A stretch of DNA of 64,000 nt from Bremia lactucae. Its lineage: Eukaryota > Oomycota > Peronosporomycetes > Peronosporales > Peronosporaceae. The notes under the pieces were generated by a model. The model saw nothing but the letters and a program-made list of their open reading frames with translations, was not told where the DNA came from and made no database searches. A program made the translations under genes and the position numbers. Positions 64,000 through 64,000 of this stretch are shown one piece after another (position 1 is the first letter of the stretch; every line of letters starts with the position of its first letter). The DNA lies in assembly GCF_004359215.1 (NCBI RefSeq), contig NC_090626.1, forward strand, positions 739,777 through 803,776, in the 5' to 3' direction.

Positions 64000-64000
64000 T

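Noticed and set aside
1..64000. RxLR or Crinkler effector genes
   Set aside because: I looked for a signal peptide followed by RxLR-dEER or LFLAK motifs in the open frames and found none convincing.

Overview
The window reads as nuclear DNA of an oomycete, most likely a repeat-rich Phytophthora or downy mildew type genome. The lineage is inferred from compact genes with very short introns (66-81 nt), a PH-domain MAP kinase, and dense Ty3/gypsy chromoviruses, Ty1/copia, LINE, MULE and pogo remnants. No species can be named from the sequence alone.

Three small gene islands sit between repeat blocks. Island 1 (21.1-26.5 kb) has mitochondrial ribosomal protein uS9m (+), an ESCRT-III Snf7/CHMP4 protein (-) and a multidomain MAP kinase (+). 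The kinase carries PH, NTF2-like and C2-like regions before the catalytic domain and has SEY rather than TEY in its activation loop. Island 2 (52.9-56.2 kb) has a type II membrane glycosyltransferase (+), Sec13 (-, four exons), the gamma-secretase subunit PEN-2 (-, with an in-frame 66-nt intron) and the first 47 codons of a Pro/Tyr/Gln-rich protein cut by an assembly gap. Island 3 (60-64 kb) has mitochondrial pyruvate carrier 2 (+), the mRNA-decay factor PAT1 (-) and the C-terminal part of PIG-S of the GPI transamidase (-), which runs off the window edge.

Repeat blocks: 1-3562 is the 3' part of a gypsy chromovirus with its LTR. 3.8-10.7 kb is a decayed LINE. 11442-20755 is a gypsy insertion with a perfect 5-bp target-site duplication (GAAAT) and a nested copia copy. 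27.3-29.1 kb is a solo LTR split by a TIR transposon. 29.2-46.1 kb is a nest of gypsy and copia pieces. 47.0-49.3 kb is a MULE and a foldback repeat. 50.1-51.8 kb is a pogo transposase. 56.3-59.4 kb is the 5' half of another gypsy element next to the gap.

The most interesting feature is an antisense coding frame in one gypsy lineage. It lies between the 3' LTR and the integrase end, on the strand opposite pol. In the copy at 1332-3065 it is one frame of 578 codons with only four internal stops. Related pieces occur in at least three other copies (30.7-32.3, 41.0-41.5 and 43.8-45.0 kb). The stops fall at different places in different copies, which suggests an ancestral intact antisense gene ending in a coiled coil that overlaps the sense chromodomain and linker.
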